Source of the DNA: Arthrobacter alkaliphilus | Lineage (GTDB): Bacteria > Actinomycetota > Actinomycetes > Actinomycetales > Micrococcaceae | Direction of reading: 5' to 3' | Length of the DNA stretch: 47,266 bases | Assembly: GCF_021483235.1 (NCBI RefSeq) | Contig: NZ_JAKEEC010000032.1 | Span: forward strand, 1 to 47,266 | Shown here: in pieces, positions 1 through 8,563 of the stretch | How positions within the stretch are numbered: the first letter of the stretch is position 1 | Layout of the letters: each line of letters starts with the position of its first letter | Translations under genes and position numbers: made by a program | The notes under the pieces: generated by a model | Databases searched by the model: none | What the model saw: only the letters and a program-made list of their open reading frames with translations | Told to the model about the DNA's origin: nothing

Positions 1-287
1 CCCACATCCGCAAAGCCATCATCGCCCGCGACCAAGGCTGCGCCTTTCCCGACTGCACGATCCCCGCACCCTGGTGCGAAGCCCACCACAGCACCTACTG
101 GTCACAAGACGGACCCACCGGAACAGACAACGGCATCCTCTTATGCAGCCACCACCACCACGTCATCCACAAAGAACAATGGACAATCACCACCGACTCC
201 GGCACGCCATGGTACAAACCACCACCCCACATCGACCCGGACCAAACACCCCGACGCAACCACTACTTCAGACCCACCCGAAGATAA
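1..287 (+). CDS. HNH endonuclease (13E12/DUF222 type), C-terminal end only
   Basis: The reading frame is open from base 3 and ends with TAA at 285-287; the 5' part lies outside the window. The visible 94 residues carry an HNH fold: a CAFPDC zinc pair, then CEAHH, then TDNGILLC and an HHHHVIHKEQW segment holding the metal-binding histidines. This arrangement is typical of the C-terminus of the multi-copy 13E12-repeat/DUF222 HNH proteins of Actinobacteria, whose N-terminal DUF222 region would be upstream. Their biological role is poorly known; many genomes carry dozens of copies. It converges on the PIP synthase gene with about 120 bp between. Family assignment is confident, function is not. 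Confidence 0.8.
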   Translation, partial: HIRKAIIARDQGCAFPDCTIPAPWCEAHHSTYWSQDGPTGTDNGILLCSHHHHVIHKEQWTITTDSGTPWYKPPPHIDPDQTPRRNHYFRPTRR

Positions 288-406
288 ACGCCCGGACATA
301 ACCCACTCGGGGACATGAACAACAGGGAATGAAGCGCAGGCCAAGAAAGACAGGGGTTGACTGCCGGCCCGCCAGAAGCAGGGCCCGTCAAGGGGAGAAT
401 CGCCGA
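288..406. other. short convergent intergenic gap
   Basis: This gap lies between the ends of the HNH gene (plus) and the PIP synthase gene (minus). I see no convincing reading frame and no stem followed by a T-run. The acyltransferase and pimA-like genes that often follow the PIP synthase gene in Actinobacteria are not present on this side. Confidence 0.5.
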
Positions 407-1036
407 TTAAGCGGGCGTACCGCCGTCGACGTCTGCCGTTGCCTGTTCGCGGACCGCAGCCATTCTTTGGACGACGGTGACAGCCGTTGCGGCGGCGAGA
501 AGGACCAGGGTCACCAGCAAGACGACGGGAGGAAGGCCCAGTCCGGTCAGGCCGGTGACGAGGAGCACGGAGATAAGCCGCTCCGCGCGCTCGGCGATGC
601 CCACATTGGCGTAGAAGCCCAGGGATTCAGCCTTGGCTCGGGCGTAGGACACCACCATCCCGAGCACCAGGCAGGCCAGGGACGCGATTGCGATCGCACT
701 GTTCCCACCGCCCGTGAAGAACCAGATGGCGACGCCGGTGAAAATGGCGCCGTCCGCCAGCCGGTCCAGCGTGGAGTCGAGGAAGTTTCCCCACGGGCCG
801 CTGCGTCCCTGCACCCTTGCCATGATGCCGTCCACGACGTCGGACAGCGCGAATACTGCGATCAGCAGCGAACCCCACCAGAGCTGCCCAAAGGGGTAAA
901 GAATCAGGGCTCCGAGAATGACGCCCGCGGTGCCGACGACGGTAACGGCATCCGGCGACACCCCCATCTTGAGCAGGAACCGGGCCATGGGCGAGAACAG
1001 CCCGGTAAAGAATCCGCGGGCATGCCGGTTAAGCAT
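407..1036 (-). CDS. pgsA: phosphatidylinositol phosphate synthase (CDP-alcohol phosphatidyltransferase)
   Basis: Integral membrane enzyme of 209 aa that transfers a phosphatidyl group from CDP-diacylglycerol to inositol 1-phosphate, the first committed step to phosphatidylinositol and its mannosides in Actinobacteria. The family signature D-x2-D-G-x2-A-R-x8-G-x3-D-x3-D is complete (DVVDGIMAR...GNFLDSTLD, about residues 65-91), followed by several hydrophobic helices. The start is ATG at 1036, overlapping the stop of the HIT gene by 8 bases, so the two are translationally coupled. An upstream in-frame extension is only read-through of the HIT region. The order thrS–HIT–pgsA matches the mycobacterial arrangement, which is why I favour PIP synthase over phosphatidylglycerophosphate synthase. 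The usual downstream genes are missing here. Confidence 0.88.
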   Translation of the reverse strand: MLNRHARGFFTGLFSPMARFLLKMGVSPDAVTVVGTAGVILGALILYPFGQLWWGSLLIAVFALSDVVDGIMARVQGRSGPWGNFLDSTLDRLADGAIFTGVAIWFFTGGGNSAIAIASLACLVLGMVVSYARAKAESLGFYANVGIAERAERLISVLLVTGLTGLGLPPVVLLVTLVLLAAATAVTVVQRMAAVREQATADVDGGTPA

Positions 1037-1634
1037 CCGTCTCCCCGGACAGATCCGACTCTTCCGGCCAGGCGTCGGCCACTTGCTGGCGGACCTCGTC
1101 AAGGGTCTGGGTCACGGCCTTCGTCTGGGCGATGATGGGGAAGAAGTTACCGTCCCCACCCCAGCGCGGAACCACGTGCTGATGCAAGTGCGCGGCGATT
1201 CCCGCACCGCCGGCCACACCCTGGTTCATGCCCAGGTTGAAGCCGGCCGGATTGGCCACCTTTCGGAGCACCCGCATCGCGGTCTGCGTAAGCTCCGCCA
1301 TTTCGGCGGTTTCCTGCACGGTGATGTCGGTGTAGTCCGGAACATGCCGGTAGGGGCACACCAGCAAATGACCGGGGTTGTAGGGGAACAAGTTGAGTAC
1401 CACGTAGCAGGTCTTGCCGCGGCGCACGATGAGGGATTCCTTGTCCGTGCGGCTCGGGGCCACGCAGAACGGGCAATCGTCGTCGCTGAACTGGTTCTGC
1501 CCGCCCTTGATGTACGCCATGCGATGCGGAGTCCAGAGGCGTTGGAAGGCGTCAGGAACGCCTGCGAGGCCGAAGTCGTCGGTCACTTCGGCATCGCCCG
1601 GATAGTCAGCTGTCACGCCCGTGTTCTCCTGCAC
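1029..1634 (-). CDS. HIT-domain hydrolase/phosphorylase (Ap4A phosphorylase-like)
   Basis: Protein of 201 aa with the histidine-triad motif HLHQHVV near residues 147-153 and a CPFC zinc pair near residue 45. The closest described type is the mycobacterial HIT protein between thrS and pgsA, reported as a diadenosine tetraphosphate phosphorylase; that role here is by context and family. The chosen start is GTG at 1634, preceded by a purine-rich GGGGGCAGGGGACAA stretch and lying 29 bases after the thrS stop; an internal ATG about 35 codons on would delete the N-terminus. It sits between thrS and pgsA in one apparent operon. Ap4A is a by-product of aminoacyl-tRNA synthetases, so pairing with thrS makes biochemical sense. 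Confidence 0.85.
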   Translation of the reverse strand: MQENTGVTADYPGDAEVTDDFGLAGVPDAFQRLWTPHRMAYIKGGQNQFSDDDCPFCVAPSRTDKESLIVRRGKTCYVVLNLFPYNPGHLLVCPYRHVPDYTDITVQETAEMAELTQTAMRVLRKVANPAGFNLGMNQGVAGGAGIAAHLHQHVVPRWGGDGNFFPIIAQTKAVTQTLDEVRQQVADAWPEESDLSGETDA

Positions 1635-1663
1635 TTGTCCCCTGCCCCCGTAGTGTCCGGCTG

Positions 1664-3673
1664 TCAGCTCTCGCGGTTCTTCACGGCGTCCACGATCCTT
1701 CGGACGGCCTCGGCAACGGGGACACCGTTGTCTTGGCTGCCGTCGCGGAAGCGGAAGGACACCGCACCGGCCTCTGCGTCCTCTCCGCCGGCAATGAGGA
1801 CGAAGGGAATCTTGTCCTTGCTCGCGGTGCGGATCTTCTTCGGGAAGCGGTCCGAGGAAATGTCCACCTCGGCACGGATGCCCGCGGCCTTGAGTTGGTC
1901 GACGACGTCGAACATGTAGTCGTTGAACGCCTCTGCCACCGGAATGCCCACCACCTGCACGGGTGAAAGCCACGCCGGGAAGGCGCCCGCATAGTGTTCG
2001 GTCAGCACGCCCATGAAACGCTCCACCGAGCCGAACAGGGCGCGGTGGATCATGACTGGACGCTGGCGGGTGCCGTCGGCGGCCTGGAACTCCAGTTCGA
2101 ACCGTTCGGGCAGGTTGAAGTCGAGCTGGATGGTGGACATTTGCCAGGTCCGGCCCAACGCGTCCTTCGCCTGCACCGAGATCTTGGGACCGTAGAACGC
2201 GGCTCCACCCGGATCCGGAACCAGTTCCAGCCCGGAAGCCTCCGCTACCTCGGCGAGGGTGCGGGTGGCTTCCTCCCAAGTGGCGTCGTCGCCGACGAAC
2301 TTGTCTTCGTTCTTGGTGGACAGTTCGAGGTAGAAGTCGTCCAGGCCGTAGTCCTTGAGCAAGCCCAGGACGAAGTTCAGGGTGGTGGTGAGCTCGTCCT
2401 TCATCTGCTCGCGGGTGCAGTAGATGTGGGCGTCGTCCTGTGTCATGCCGCGGACGCGGGTGAGTCCGTGGACCACGCCGGACTTCTCGTAGCGGTACAC
2501 GGAACCGAACTCGAAGAGCCGCAAGGGCAGTTCCCTGTAGGAGCGGCCGCGCGAGCGGAAGATGAGGTTGTGCATGGGGCAGTTCATCGGCTTCAGGTAA
2601 TAGTCCTGGCCGGGCTTGCGCACGGTGCCGTCCTCGTTGTGCTCCGCGTCGATGTGCATCGCCGGGAACATTCCGTCCTTGTACCAGTCCAGGTGGCCTG
2701 AGACTTCGTAGAGGTGGCCTTTGGTGATGTGCGGGGTGTACACGAACTCGTAGCCCGCGTCGACGTGCCGCTGGCGCGAGTAGTCTTCCATTGCCTTGCG
2801 GATGATTCCGCCCTTGGGGTGGAACACCGGCAGGCCGGAACCCAGCTCATCCGGGAAGGAGAACAGGTCCAGTTCCGCCCCGAGCTTGCGGTGATCGCGG
2901 CGCTCGGCCTCGGCAATGCGCTCCTGGTACGCCTTCAGCGCGTCCTTGGTGGGCCAGGCGGTGCCGTAGATACGCTGCAGCTGCTGGTTGTTCTGGTTGC
3001 CCAGCCAGTATGCCGCCGAGGAGCGGGTCAGGGCGAAGGCGTTAGAGATCAGTTTGGTGTTCGGCAGGTGCGGTCCGCGGCACAGATCGCACCAGACGCT
3101 TTCGCCGCTCTTGCGGTCCACGTTGTCGTAAATGGTGATGTCGCCGGCACCCACCTCGACATTGACGCCCTCACCGGCGTCGGAGGCGTCGTTCTTCTTG
3201 CCCAGCAGTTCGAGCTTGTAGGGCTCGCCCTTCATGGCTTCGCGGGCTTCGTCTTCAGTGACCACCCGGCGGACGAACTTCTGGTTCTGGTTGATGATCT
3301 TCTGCATCATCTTCTCGAGCTGCCGCAGGTCTTCAGGGGTGAAGGGCTCGGCGACGTCGAAGTCGAAGTAGAAGCCGTCGGTGATGTAAGGGCCGATTCC
3401 GAGTTTCGCGTCCGGGCGAAGCTGCTGCACAGCCTGGGCCATGACGTGCGCGGTGGAGTGGCGCAGGACGTTGAGTCCCTCGGGCGAGTCAATGGTGACG
3501 CCGTCAACCTGGGCGCCCTCGGGCAGCACTTGGTCAAGGTCCTTAAGTACGCCGTCGACCCGGGCCACGACAACATCGCGGCGTTCAAAGAAGAGTTCCG
3601 CGCCGGTGGTCCCCTCCGTCACCTTTGTCTCTTCGCCATCGACGATGAGGGTGATCTGCTGGGCATCTGACAC
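1664..3673 (-). CDS. thrS: threonyl-tRNA synthetase
   Basis: Class II aminoacyl-tRNA synthetase of 669 aa, the usual full length. It charges tRNA-Thr in the cytoplasm. Domains in order: TGS (about 1-65); editing domain with HSTAH and the CDLCRGPH segment that clears Ser-tRNA-Thr; catalytic core with the zinc-site cysteine in LKPMNCPMHNL, a motif 2-like RYEKSGVVHGLTRVRG, and motif 3 around HRALFGSVERF; then the anticodon-binding domain. The start is GTG at 3673 with AGGAG eight bases upstream; the ATG inside this codon region is out of frame. It is the first gene of thrS–HIT–pgsA. I looked for a T-box leader upstream and could not support one. Confidence 0.97.
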   Translation of the reverse strand: MSDAQQITLIVDGEETKVTEGTTGAELFFERRDVVVARVDGVLKDLDQVLPEGAQVDGVTIDSPEGLNVLRHSTAHVMAQAVQQLRPDAKLGIGPYITDGFYFDFDVAEPFTPEDLRQLEKMMQKIINQNQKFVRRVVTEDEAREAMKGEPYKLELLGKKNDASDAGEGVNVEVGAGDITIYDNVDRKSGESVWCDLCRGPHLPNTKLISNAFALTRSSAAYWLGNQNNQQLQRIYGTAWPTKDALKAYQERIAEAERRDHRKLGAELDLFSFPDELGSGLPVFHPKGGIIRKAMEDYSRQRHVDAGYEFVYTPHITKGHLYEVSGHLDWYKDGMFPAMHIDAEHNEDGTVRKPGQDYYLKPMNCPMHNLIFRSRGRSYRELPLRLFEFGSVYRYEKSGVVHGLTRVRGMTQDDAHIYCTREQMKDELTTTLNFVLGLLKDYGLDDFYLELSTKNEDKFVGDDATWEEATRTLAEVAEASGLELVPDPGGAAFYGPKISVQAKDALGRTWQMSTIQLDFNLPERFELEFQAADGTRQRPVMIHRALFGSVERFMGVLTEHYAGAFPAWLSPVQVVGIPVAEAFNDYMFDVVDQLKAAGIRAEVDISSDRFPKKIRTASKDKIPFVLIAGGEDAEAGAVSFRFRDGSQDNGVPVAEAVRRIVDAVKNRES

Positions 3674-3846
3674 GGGTGTCTCCTATTCATTGATAAGGCT
3701 TCATAGCTTGTGGCGTACGGGGACCACAGCCAGCCATCGTCCATCGTATCCGTTCGGGCTGGGGCAGCCAAAGCCCGCGCAGGCGCGCCGTTTTCCCCAC
3801 GGAGCCTACGCCGTTTTCCTCATGAAGTTGGAGTGCATGCCCGCAC

Positions 3847-3870
3847 TCGGGCGCCCCCGAGGGCGCCCGA
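3847..3870. repeat. 10-bp perfect hairpin upstream of thrS
   Basis: TCGGGCGCCC and GGGCGCCCGA face each other across a CCGA loop. The stem lies about 175 bases upstream of the thrS start and about 80 bases beyond the end of the DUF1508 gene. No T-run follows on either strand. On the minus strand it could be a factor-dependent terminator for the DUF1508 gene or a leader structure of thrS. A short repeat (GCAGCGGCGCC, twice) lies right beside it. Confidence 0.4.
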
Positions 3871-3949
3871 TCCAAGCAGCGGCGCCTGATCAAACGCAGC
3901 GGCGCCCGACATGCCAGGCGGTCAGCGAAGCCGCTTCAGCGGAGGGCTA

Positions 3950-4231
3950 CTAGTGGCCTACCACGCTTCGCGTTTCGCGCTTCCGCCATGCGGGTTGGTG
4001 AAACAGGTGCAAGTGGTGTGCCTGGCGCTCAAGCGACGGGGTCCAGCGTCCGTGGCTTCTATCCTTGACGAGGGCCGTTCCGGCAATCTCCCGGAGTGCG
4101 GATATCCCGCGGACGGCCGACTGTTTGGTGGCAAAGGTCGTGGACATGGCAACTAGCTCGCCTTCGCCGTCGCGCAGCGCAATCCTGTACCCATCGTTGG
4201 GTCCGTCAACCAGCTCAAAGTATCCAGCCAT
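3950..4231 (-). CDS. DUF1508 (YegP-like) protein
   Basis: Protein of 93 aa. Residues 1-58 form one DUF1508 unit: a GYFELV start, GYRIALRDGEGE, then a 'KQSAVRGISALREIAG' helix. E. coli YegP has two such units in tandem; this protein has one. The family is small and cytoplasmic with no proven function; it is often found with stress genes. The last 35 residues are basic and His-rich with no family similarity that I recognise. The start is ATG at 4231 with AAAGGAGG nine bases upstream. A perfect inverted repeat (TAGTAAG/CTTACTA) sits 27 bases ahead of the start and resembles elements in front of other small stress-type genes here. Confidence 0.8.
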   Translation of the reverse strand: MAGYFELVDGPNDGYRIALRDGEGELVAMSTTFATKQSAVRGISALREIAGTALVKDRSHGRWTPSLERQAHHLHLFHQPAWRKRETRSVVGH

Positions 4232-4257
4232 TGTGTAGCCTCCTTTGAAACCCGAGA

Positions 4258-4275
4258 TAGTAAGGGCACTTACTA
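4258..4275. promoter_or_regulatory. TAGTAAG-GGCA-CTTACTA inverted repeat upstream of the DUF1508 gene
   Basis: A perfect 7-bp inverted repeat with a 4-base centre, 27 bases ahead of the DUF1508 start. That is where a promoter or operator would lie. Its TAAG...CTTA core recurs near several other genes in this window (11160, 12002, 27268, 29019, 46246). Confidence 0.5.
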
Positions 4276-4330
4276 GTGTAGCGAGCCAGGGTCCGTTTGG
4301 AAGGCCGTTCTTTGGGACTAGGGTGCCTGG

Positions 4331-5929
4331 CTAAGGCTTGGTTTCAAGCAATGCAAGCAGGGCACTGCCGTCCGGACTGCCCAGCCCGGTGCAGGGATCC
4401 CAGCCGGGTCCTGCCTGGTAGCTTCCATTGGAGCCTGAGGTGATGTCATGGAAGCCCGACGCCGGTTGCTTGCCGTATTGGTAAAGCAGCGGCTGGATCA
4501 GGCCGAAGCGCTTGTTGGTGGCCTGGGCGAGCCGGGCGACGAGCGCTGCCCACAGCGGTGCCACCGCACTTGTTCCGCCGATCACCATGTCTTTCCCGTC
4601 GACGCGCACTTTGTAGCCGGTCTGCGGGTCGGCAACGCCGCTGACGTCGGGAACTCCCCTTCCCCGGTTCTTGGGAGCATGTCCATGCTTGGCGTGCCCC
4701 GTGATGCCCGATTGCCAGGAGGGGACCGGAAAGACGTCGCTGAATCCTCCGCCGGTAGCCGAGTGGGGGCCGTCGTTCCAGACAGTTTCCGCGGTGATCA
4801 CACCCGTTGCCGTGTCCGCTTGAAGCCGCGTTCCGCCACAGGCCAGCACATGCGGGCTCGACGCCGGAAAGTCGGCGTGGTCCTTGTTGTCCGTTGCGCC
4901 GTCCGTGCTGCCGTTGTCCCCTGCCGCAGCTGTCACCGTCACGCCGAGGGCGGCGGCGTCGGCCATGGCCTGGTCGAAGGCCGTCCGGGCCTGGCCGGTC
5001 CACGCGTCTTCGCTTTGGCCCCAGCTGATGCTGATCGCGGCGGGCGCCGGGGTTGCGTGGGAGGCTGCGACAATCGCATCCAGGAACCCCGCGTCAGTGT
5101 TGGGAGCGAAGTAGACCACGATGTTGGCCTTTGGCGCCAAGGCGCCCACCACTTCGATGTCCAGCAGGACTTCCCCGTCGGCGCCGGAGGGATCCTGCCC
5201 CGGCTGGTTCGCCCCGCCGTCGACTCCTACCGCGGTGACGCTTGGGGTGGGGATACCGAGACCCTGGAAGTACGTGTCAAGGTCTTGCTGCCCGTACCCG
5301 CCGCCCAGCTCGAGGATGGCGACCGTCTGGCCCGTCCCATCGGTTCCCGCAGGGAAGTTGTATATTTTTCCCAGCTGCGGAGGGGTGTAGCTTGTGGCGG
5401 CGGCGGCGAGGGGAATGGCGCGGAATTGGGCGCGTGCCTGCGGCCGGTCGTCCAGGCCGAGGACGGCCACGACGACGCCGTCGAGGGCTGCCGGTATTTG
5501 GAGGCCTCCGGTGCGATGCCGATGCGTGACAGCAGTACCGTCCGGACTTCGGCTGGTCAGTTCGTCGAGGGACGTCCCGAAGATACCGCTCATCTGCTCC
5601 ACGGTTCCGGCCAGCCGGATCCTGCGGCTGGCCGCGTCCGACTCCACGACCTCGAGACCGAGATCTGCGAAAGTACGTACAGCGAGGTCCAGGTCCGCGG
5701 CCGATGCGCCGTACCGGGACGCCAGTTCCTCCCGCGAAAGGGGGGCGGACGGAATGTCGGCCATCTCTTCCTGGCGCCTCAGGACCACGATCACTTCGAT
5801 CCGACGGGAAGGGTCAACGGGACCGAGAATTTCCCGGACGCCCGGAGCGGGATTCCTCTCCGATCCTGGCAGGGGAACGTTTTGCGTCTCCCCCGGGCGG
5901 CGATCTTCCGGATTGTCCTGCATCGACAT
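4331..5929 (-). CDS. sedolisin / kumamolisin-type serine-carboxyl protease (peptidase S53)
   Basis: Protein of 532 aa with an N-terminal pro-domain (about 40-165, Pro-kumamolisin activation type) and an S53 catalytic domain. The catalytic set is visible: Glu253 and Asp257 in DGEVLLDIEV, the oxyanion Asp338 in AAAGDNGS, and Ser454 in GGTSAVAPLW. A C-terminal calcium site is suggested by FHDITSGSNG and GPGWDPCTGLG. Family members are acid-active endopeptidases that remove their own pro-region. No signal peptide is visible: the N-terminus is polar (MSMQDNPEDR), so export, if any, is by an unrecognised route, as for some kumamolisins. The start is ATG at 5929 with AGGAGG ahead. It is divergent from glutamate decarboxylase, also an acid-linked function. 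Confidence 0.9.
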   Translation of the reverse strand: MSMQDNPEDRRPGETQNVPLPGSERNPAPGVREILGPVDPSRRIEVIVVLRRQEEMADIPSAPLSREELASRYGASAADLDLAVRTFADLGLEVVESDAASRRIRLAGTVEQMSGIFGTSLDELTSRSPDGTAVTHRHRTGGLQIPAALDGVVVAVLGLDDRPQARAQFRAIPLAAAATSYTPPQLGKIYNFPAGTDGTGQTVAILELGGGYGQQDLDTYFQGLGIPTPSVTAVGVDGGANQPGQDPSGADGEVLLDIEVVGALAPKANIVVYFAPNTDAGFLDAIVAASHATPAPAAISISWGQSEDAWTGQARTAFDQAMADAAALGVTVTAAAGDNGSTDGATDNKDHADFPASSPHVLACGGTRLQADTATGVITAETVWNDGPHSATGGGFSDVFPVPSWQSGITGHAKHGHAPKNRGRGVPDVSGVADPQTGYKVRVDGKDMVIGGTSAVAPLWAALVARLAQATNKRFGLIQPLLYQYGKQPASGFHDITSGSNGSYQAGPGWDPCTGLGSPDGSALLALLETKP

Positions 5930-6089
5930 TGGTGCCTCCTACGCTCGCGCTAATAGAGCTCCATCCCTGCGATTATGCACCAGGAGCCACTTTGGCACCA
6001 CGGCACGGAAGGACCCAAGGTGGCGCCGACCCGATCGTCGACGGCTTGAAAAGCTTGGGCGCTGCGGCCACCCACGGTAGCGTGGGGCC

Positions 6090-7544
6090 TTGGCGGGCCG
6101 TGCGACTGCAGCGGCTCAGGCAGCGGCGACAAAGGAGCGAACCATCAGTAGGTCACACCGAACATCAGCCCACGAACCCGACACTGCAGTAGAGCTGAAC
6201 CCGGTGTTCAGCCGTCCGGGAGAATCCACTATTTTTCCGCGTTTCACCATTCCGGACGGCGAGTCCCTTCCCTCGACCGCCTATCAGGTTGTCCACGACG
6301 AAGCCATGCTGGATGGCAATTCGCGCCTGAACCTGGCCACGTTCGTCGGCACGTGGATGGAACCGGAAGCGTCGAAACTGTACGCCGAGACGTTCGACAA
6401 AAACATGATCGACAAGGACGAGTACCCGCAGACGGCGTTGATCGAGACCCGCTGCTGGCGGATGCTCGCAGATTTGTGGAACGCTCCGGATCCAGCCAAG
6501 TCCGTCGGCACCTCAACGATCGGTTCGTCCGAGGCGTGCATGCTGGGCGGCCTGGCCCTGAAGCGTCGTTGGCAGCACGCACGGCGCGCGGCCGGCCTGT
6601 CCACCGACAAACCCAATCTGGTCCTCAGCTCCGCCGTCCAGGTGTGCTGGGAGAAGTTCTGCAATTACTGGGATGTGGAGGCCCGGTACGTTCCAGTATC
6701 GAAGGAACACCAGATGCTGGACGGCTACGAGTTGGACAAGTACGTCGACGAGAACACCATCGGCGTTGTGGCCATCATGGGCGTCACCTACACGGGAATC
6801 TACGAGCCCGTGGACCAAATCTCGGCAGCGCTGGACGAAATCCAGGAAAAGCATGGCTTTGATGTTCCGATCCACGTTGACGGCGCCTCCGGAGCCATGG
6901 TTGCGCCCTTCCTGCACGAGGAAACAGTCTGGGACTTCCGCCTTCCGCGCGTTGCCTCGATCAACACATCGGGTCACAAGTACGGCTTGGTCTATCCCGG
7001 CCTTGGCTGGATCATTTGGCGGGACGAAAAAGCGCTCCCGGAGGACTTGATCTTCCATGTCAGCTACCTCGGCGGGAACATGCCAAGCTTCGCGCTGAAC
7101 TTCTCACGCCCGGGCGCTCAGGTGCTCCTCCAGTACTACCTGTTCCTCCGGCTTGGATTCGAGGGATACAGGTCTGTCCAGGCAACCTCCCGGGACGTGG
7201 CTCTGTACCTCTCAAGCGAAATAGGGGCGATGGACGCGTTTACCTTGTGGAGCGACGGATCCGACATTCCGGTCTTTGCTTGGCAACTCGCCGACGGCTA
7301 CACGGAAAATTGGAACCTCCACCACTTGTCGGAACGGCTGCGGATGAATGGCTGGCTCGTCCCCGCTTACCCCATGCCGGAGGGATTGAGCGAAATCACC
7401 GTCCAACGGATCGTTGTCCGCAACGGTTTCACCCGGGACCTCGCCTCCAGCTTCCTGGCTGACCTCAAGAAAGAAGTCGCCTACTTGGACGCCCTCACAG
7501 CACCGATGCCCGCCGATGGGCAGACCAAAGCGTTCCACCACTAA
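6090..7544 (+). CDS. gadB: glutamate decarboxylase (PLP-dependent)
   Basis: Converts glutamate to GABA and CO2, consuming a proton; linked to acid resistance and GABA metabolism. Group II PLP decarboxylase motifs are present: HVDGASGAMVAPF (cofactor-binding Asp) and the Schiff-base lysine in SGHKYGLVYPGLGW. The earliest canonical start is TTG at 6090 with only a weak ribosome site. A much better site, AAAGGAG at 6131-6137, points to the in-frame ATC at 6144. Starting there gives 466 aa and puts the lysine at residue 279, close to the 466 aa and Lys276 of E. coli GadB. The true start is therefore probably 6144, despite the rare start codon. No GABA antiporter gene is adjacent. Confidence 0.92.
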   Translation: MAGRATAAAQAAATKERTISRSHRTSAHEPDTAVELNPVFSRPGESTIFPRFTIPDGESLPSTAYQVVHDEAMLDGNSRLNLATFVGTWMEPEASKLYAETFDKNMIDKDEYPQTALIETRCWRMLADLWNAPDPAKSVGTSTIGSSEACMLGGLALKRRWQHARRAAGLSTDKPNLVLSSAVQVCWEKFCNYWDVEARYVPVSKEHQMLDGYELDKYVDENTIGVVAIMGVTYTGIYEPVDQISAALDEIQEKHGFDVPIHVDGASGAMVAPFLHEETVWDFRLPRVASINTSGHKYGLVYPGLGWIIWRDEKALPEDLIFHVSYLGGNMPSFALNFSRPGAQVLLQYYLFLRLGFEGYRSVQATSRDVALYLSSEIGAMDAFTLWSDGSDIPVFAWQLADGYTENWNLHHLSERLRMNGWLVPAYPMPEGLSEITVQRIVVRNGFTRDLASSFLADLKKEVAYLDALTAPMPADGQTKAFHH

Positions 7545-7606
7545 CCGGCAGCTTCGCCACCGGCCGACTCAGGGAACACCAGTCACTTCAAGGAAGGACG
7601 CTTGCC

Positions 7607-8473
7607 ATGTGCCGATTGTTCGGCTTGCATGCAGGGTCGCAGGCAGTCCGGGCCACTTTCTGGCTTTTGGATGCCCCGGACAGCCTCGCTGACCAGAGCC
7701 GGCGCGAGCCCGACGGCGCCGGCATAGGCACCTTTGACGCGTCCGGTCGCGCGCATGTCGCCAAGCAGCCCCTCGCCGCATGGGAGGACCACGCCTTTGC
7801 GCGGGAGGCCCGGGTCCTGAAGAGCACCACCTTCCTGGCCCATGTCCGGTATGCCAGCACCGGCGCCCACACCATGGTCAACACGCACCCGTTCGAGCAG
7901 GACGGGAGGTTGTTTGCCCACAACGGATCCTTCGGCGATCTTGAACGGCTCGATCAGCGGCTGGCGGAGTTCGGGGTCGCGGACCTGGTCAAAGGCCAAA
8001 CGGACAGTGAGCGCCTCTTCGCACTGATCACGGCCGAGACCAGGCGCGCAAACGGCGACGTCGGAGCGGGCATCACCCGCGCGATCAGCTGGATCGCCCA
8101 GGAATTGCCGGTGTTCAGCCTGAACCTCATCCTGACAACAGCGAGCGACATGTGGGCAGTCAGATATCCGGACACGCATGAACTCCACATTTTGGAGCGA
8201 CCGGCTGCCCACTCGGCCGGGGCGCCGCCACTGGACGCACGCAGTTCCCGGATTCGAGCCCACAGCAAGGAGGCCTCGGGTGCCGGGCACGTCCTCATCG
8301 CCACCGAACCGATGGACGACAATGCCCAGTGGCGCGAGCTCCCCTCCGGCGCACTCGTCCACGTCACTCCGGATCTGGCCGTCACTGTCACCCGCCCCTT
8401 CCCGGGAGCGCCCGCACATCCCCTGACGCTGTCAGACCTTTCCCCTTCTGCAGCCGCCTCCCAGAAGCCGTGA
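7607..8473 (+). CDS. class II glutamine amidotransferase (EgtC/YafJ-like)
   Basis: Protein of 288 aa with an N-terminal nucleophile fold. Cys2 directly after the initiator Met is the expected nucleophile. Further family motifs: REPDGAGIG (about 33-41), HVRYASTG, NTHPF and AHNGSFG. The family hydrolyses glutamine or a gamma-glutamyl amide bond; EgtC in ergothioneine synthesis is the best studied relative, but no ergothioneine genes lie here, so the substrate is open. The start is ATG at 7607 after AAGGAAGG. It follows gadB by 62 bases in the same direction and may share its transcript; both act on glutamate or its derivatives, which is suggestive only. Confidence 0.85.
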   Translation: MCRLFGLHAGSQAVRATFWLLDAPDSLADQSRREPDGAGIGTFDASGRAHVAKQPLAAWEDHAFAREARVLKSTTFLAHVRYASTGAHTMVNTHPFEQDGRLFAHNGSFGDLERLDQRLAEFGVADLVKGQTDSERLFALITAETRRANGDVGAGITRAISWIAQELPVFSLNLILTTASDMWAVRYPDTHELHILERPAAHSAGAPPLDARSSRIRAHSKEASGAGHVLIATEPMDDNAQWRELPSGALVHVTPDLAVTVTRPFPGAPAHPLTLSDLSPSAAASQKP

Positions 8474-8551
8474 TTGCCGGGCACAAAACTGTGCTTGGCG
8501 ACCTCCCGTGAAGCTCGCGTGTTCATCACGTCCGCGCGCCTTTGCCGCACA

Positions 8552-8557
8552 TAAGAT
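8552..8557 (+). promoter_or_regulatory. possible -10 element (TAAGAT) of a leaderless gene
   Basis: The hexamer matches the actinobacterial TANNNT -10 pattern and sits six bases before the ATG of the 50-aa gene. No clear -35 is visible at 17 bp. Confidence 0.35.
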
Positions 8558-8563
8558 CGATCC

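Noticed and set aside
3674..3949. T-box or attenuator leader for thrS
   Set aside because: I could not find a T-box core (AGGGTGGnACCGCG-like) or a leader peptide rich in Thr. Only an isolated hairpin is present.
4448..5953. Plus-strand frame of 501 codons
   Set aside because: Antisense to the sedolisin gene whose catalytic residues are all in place.
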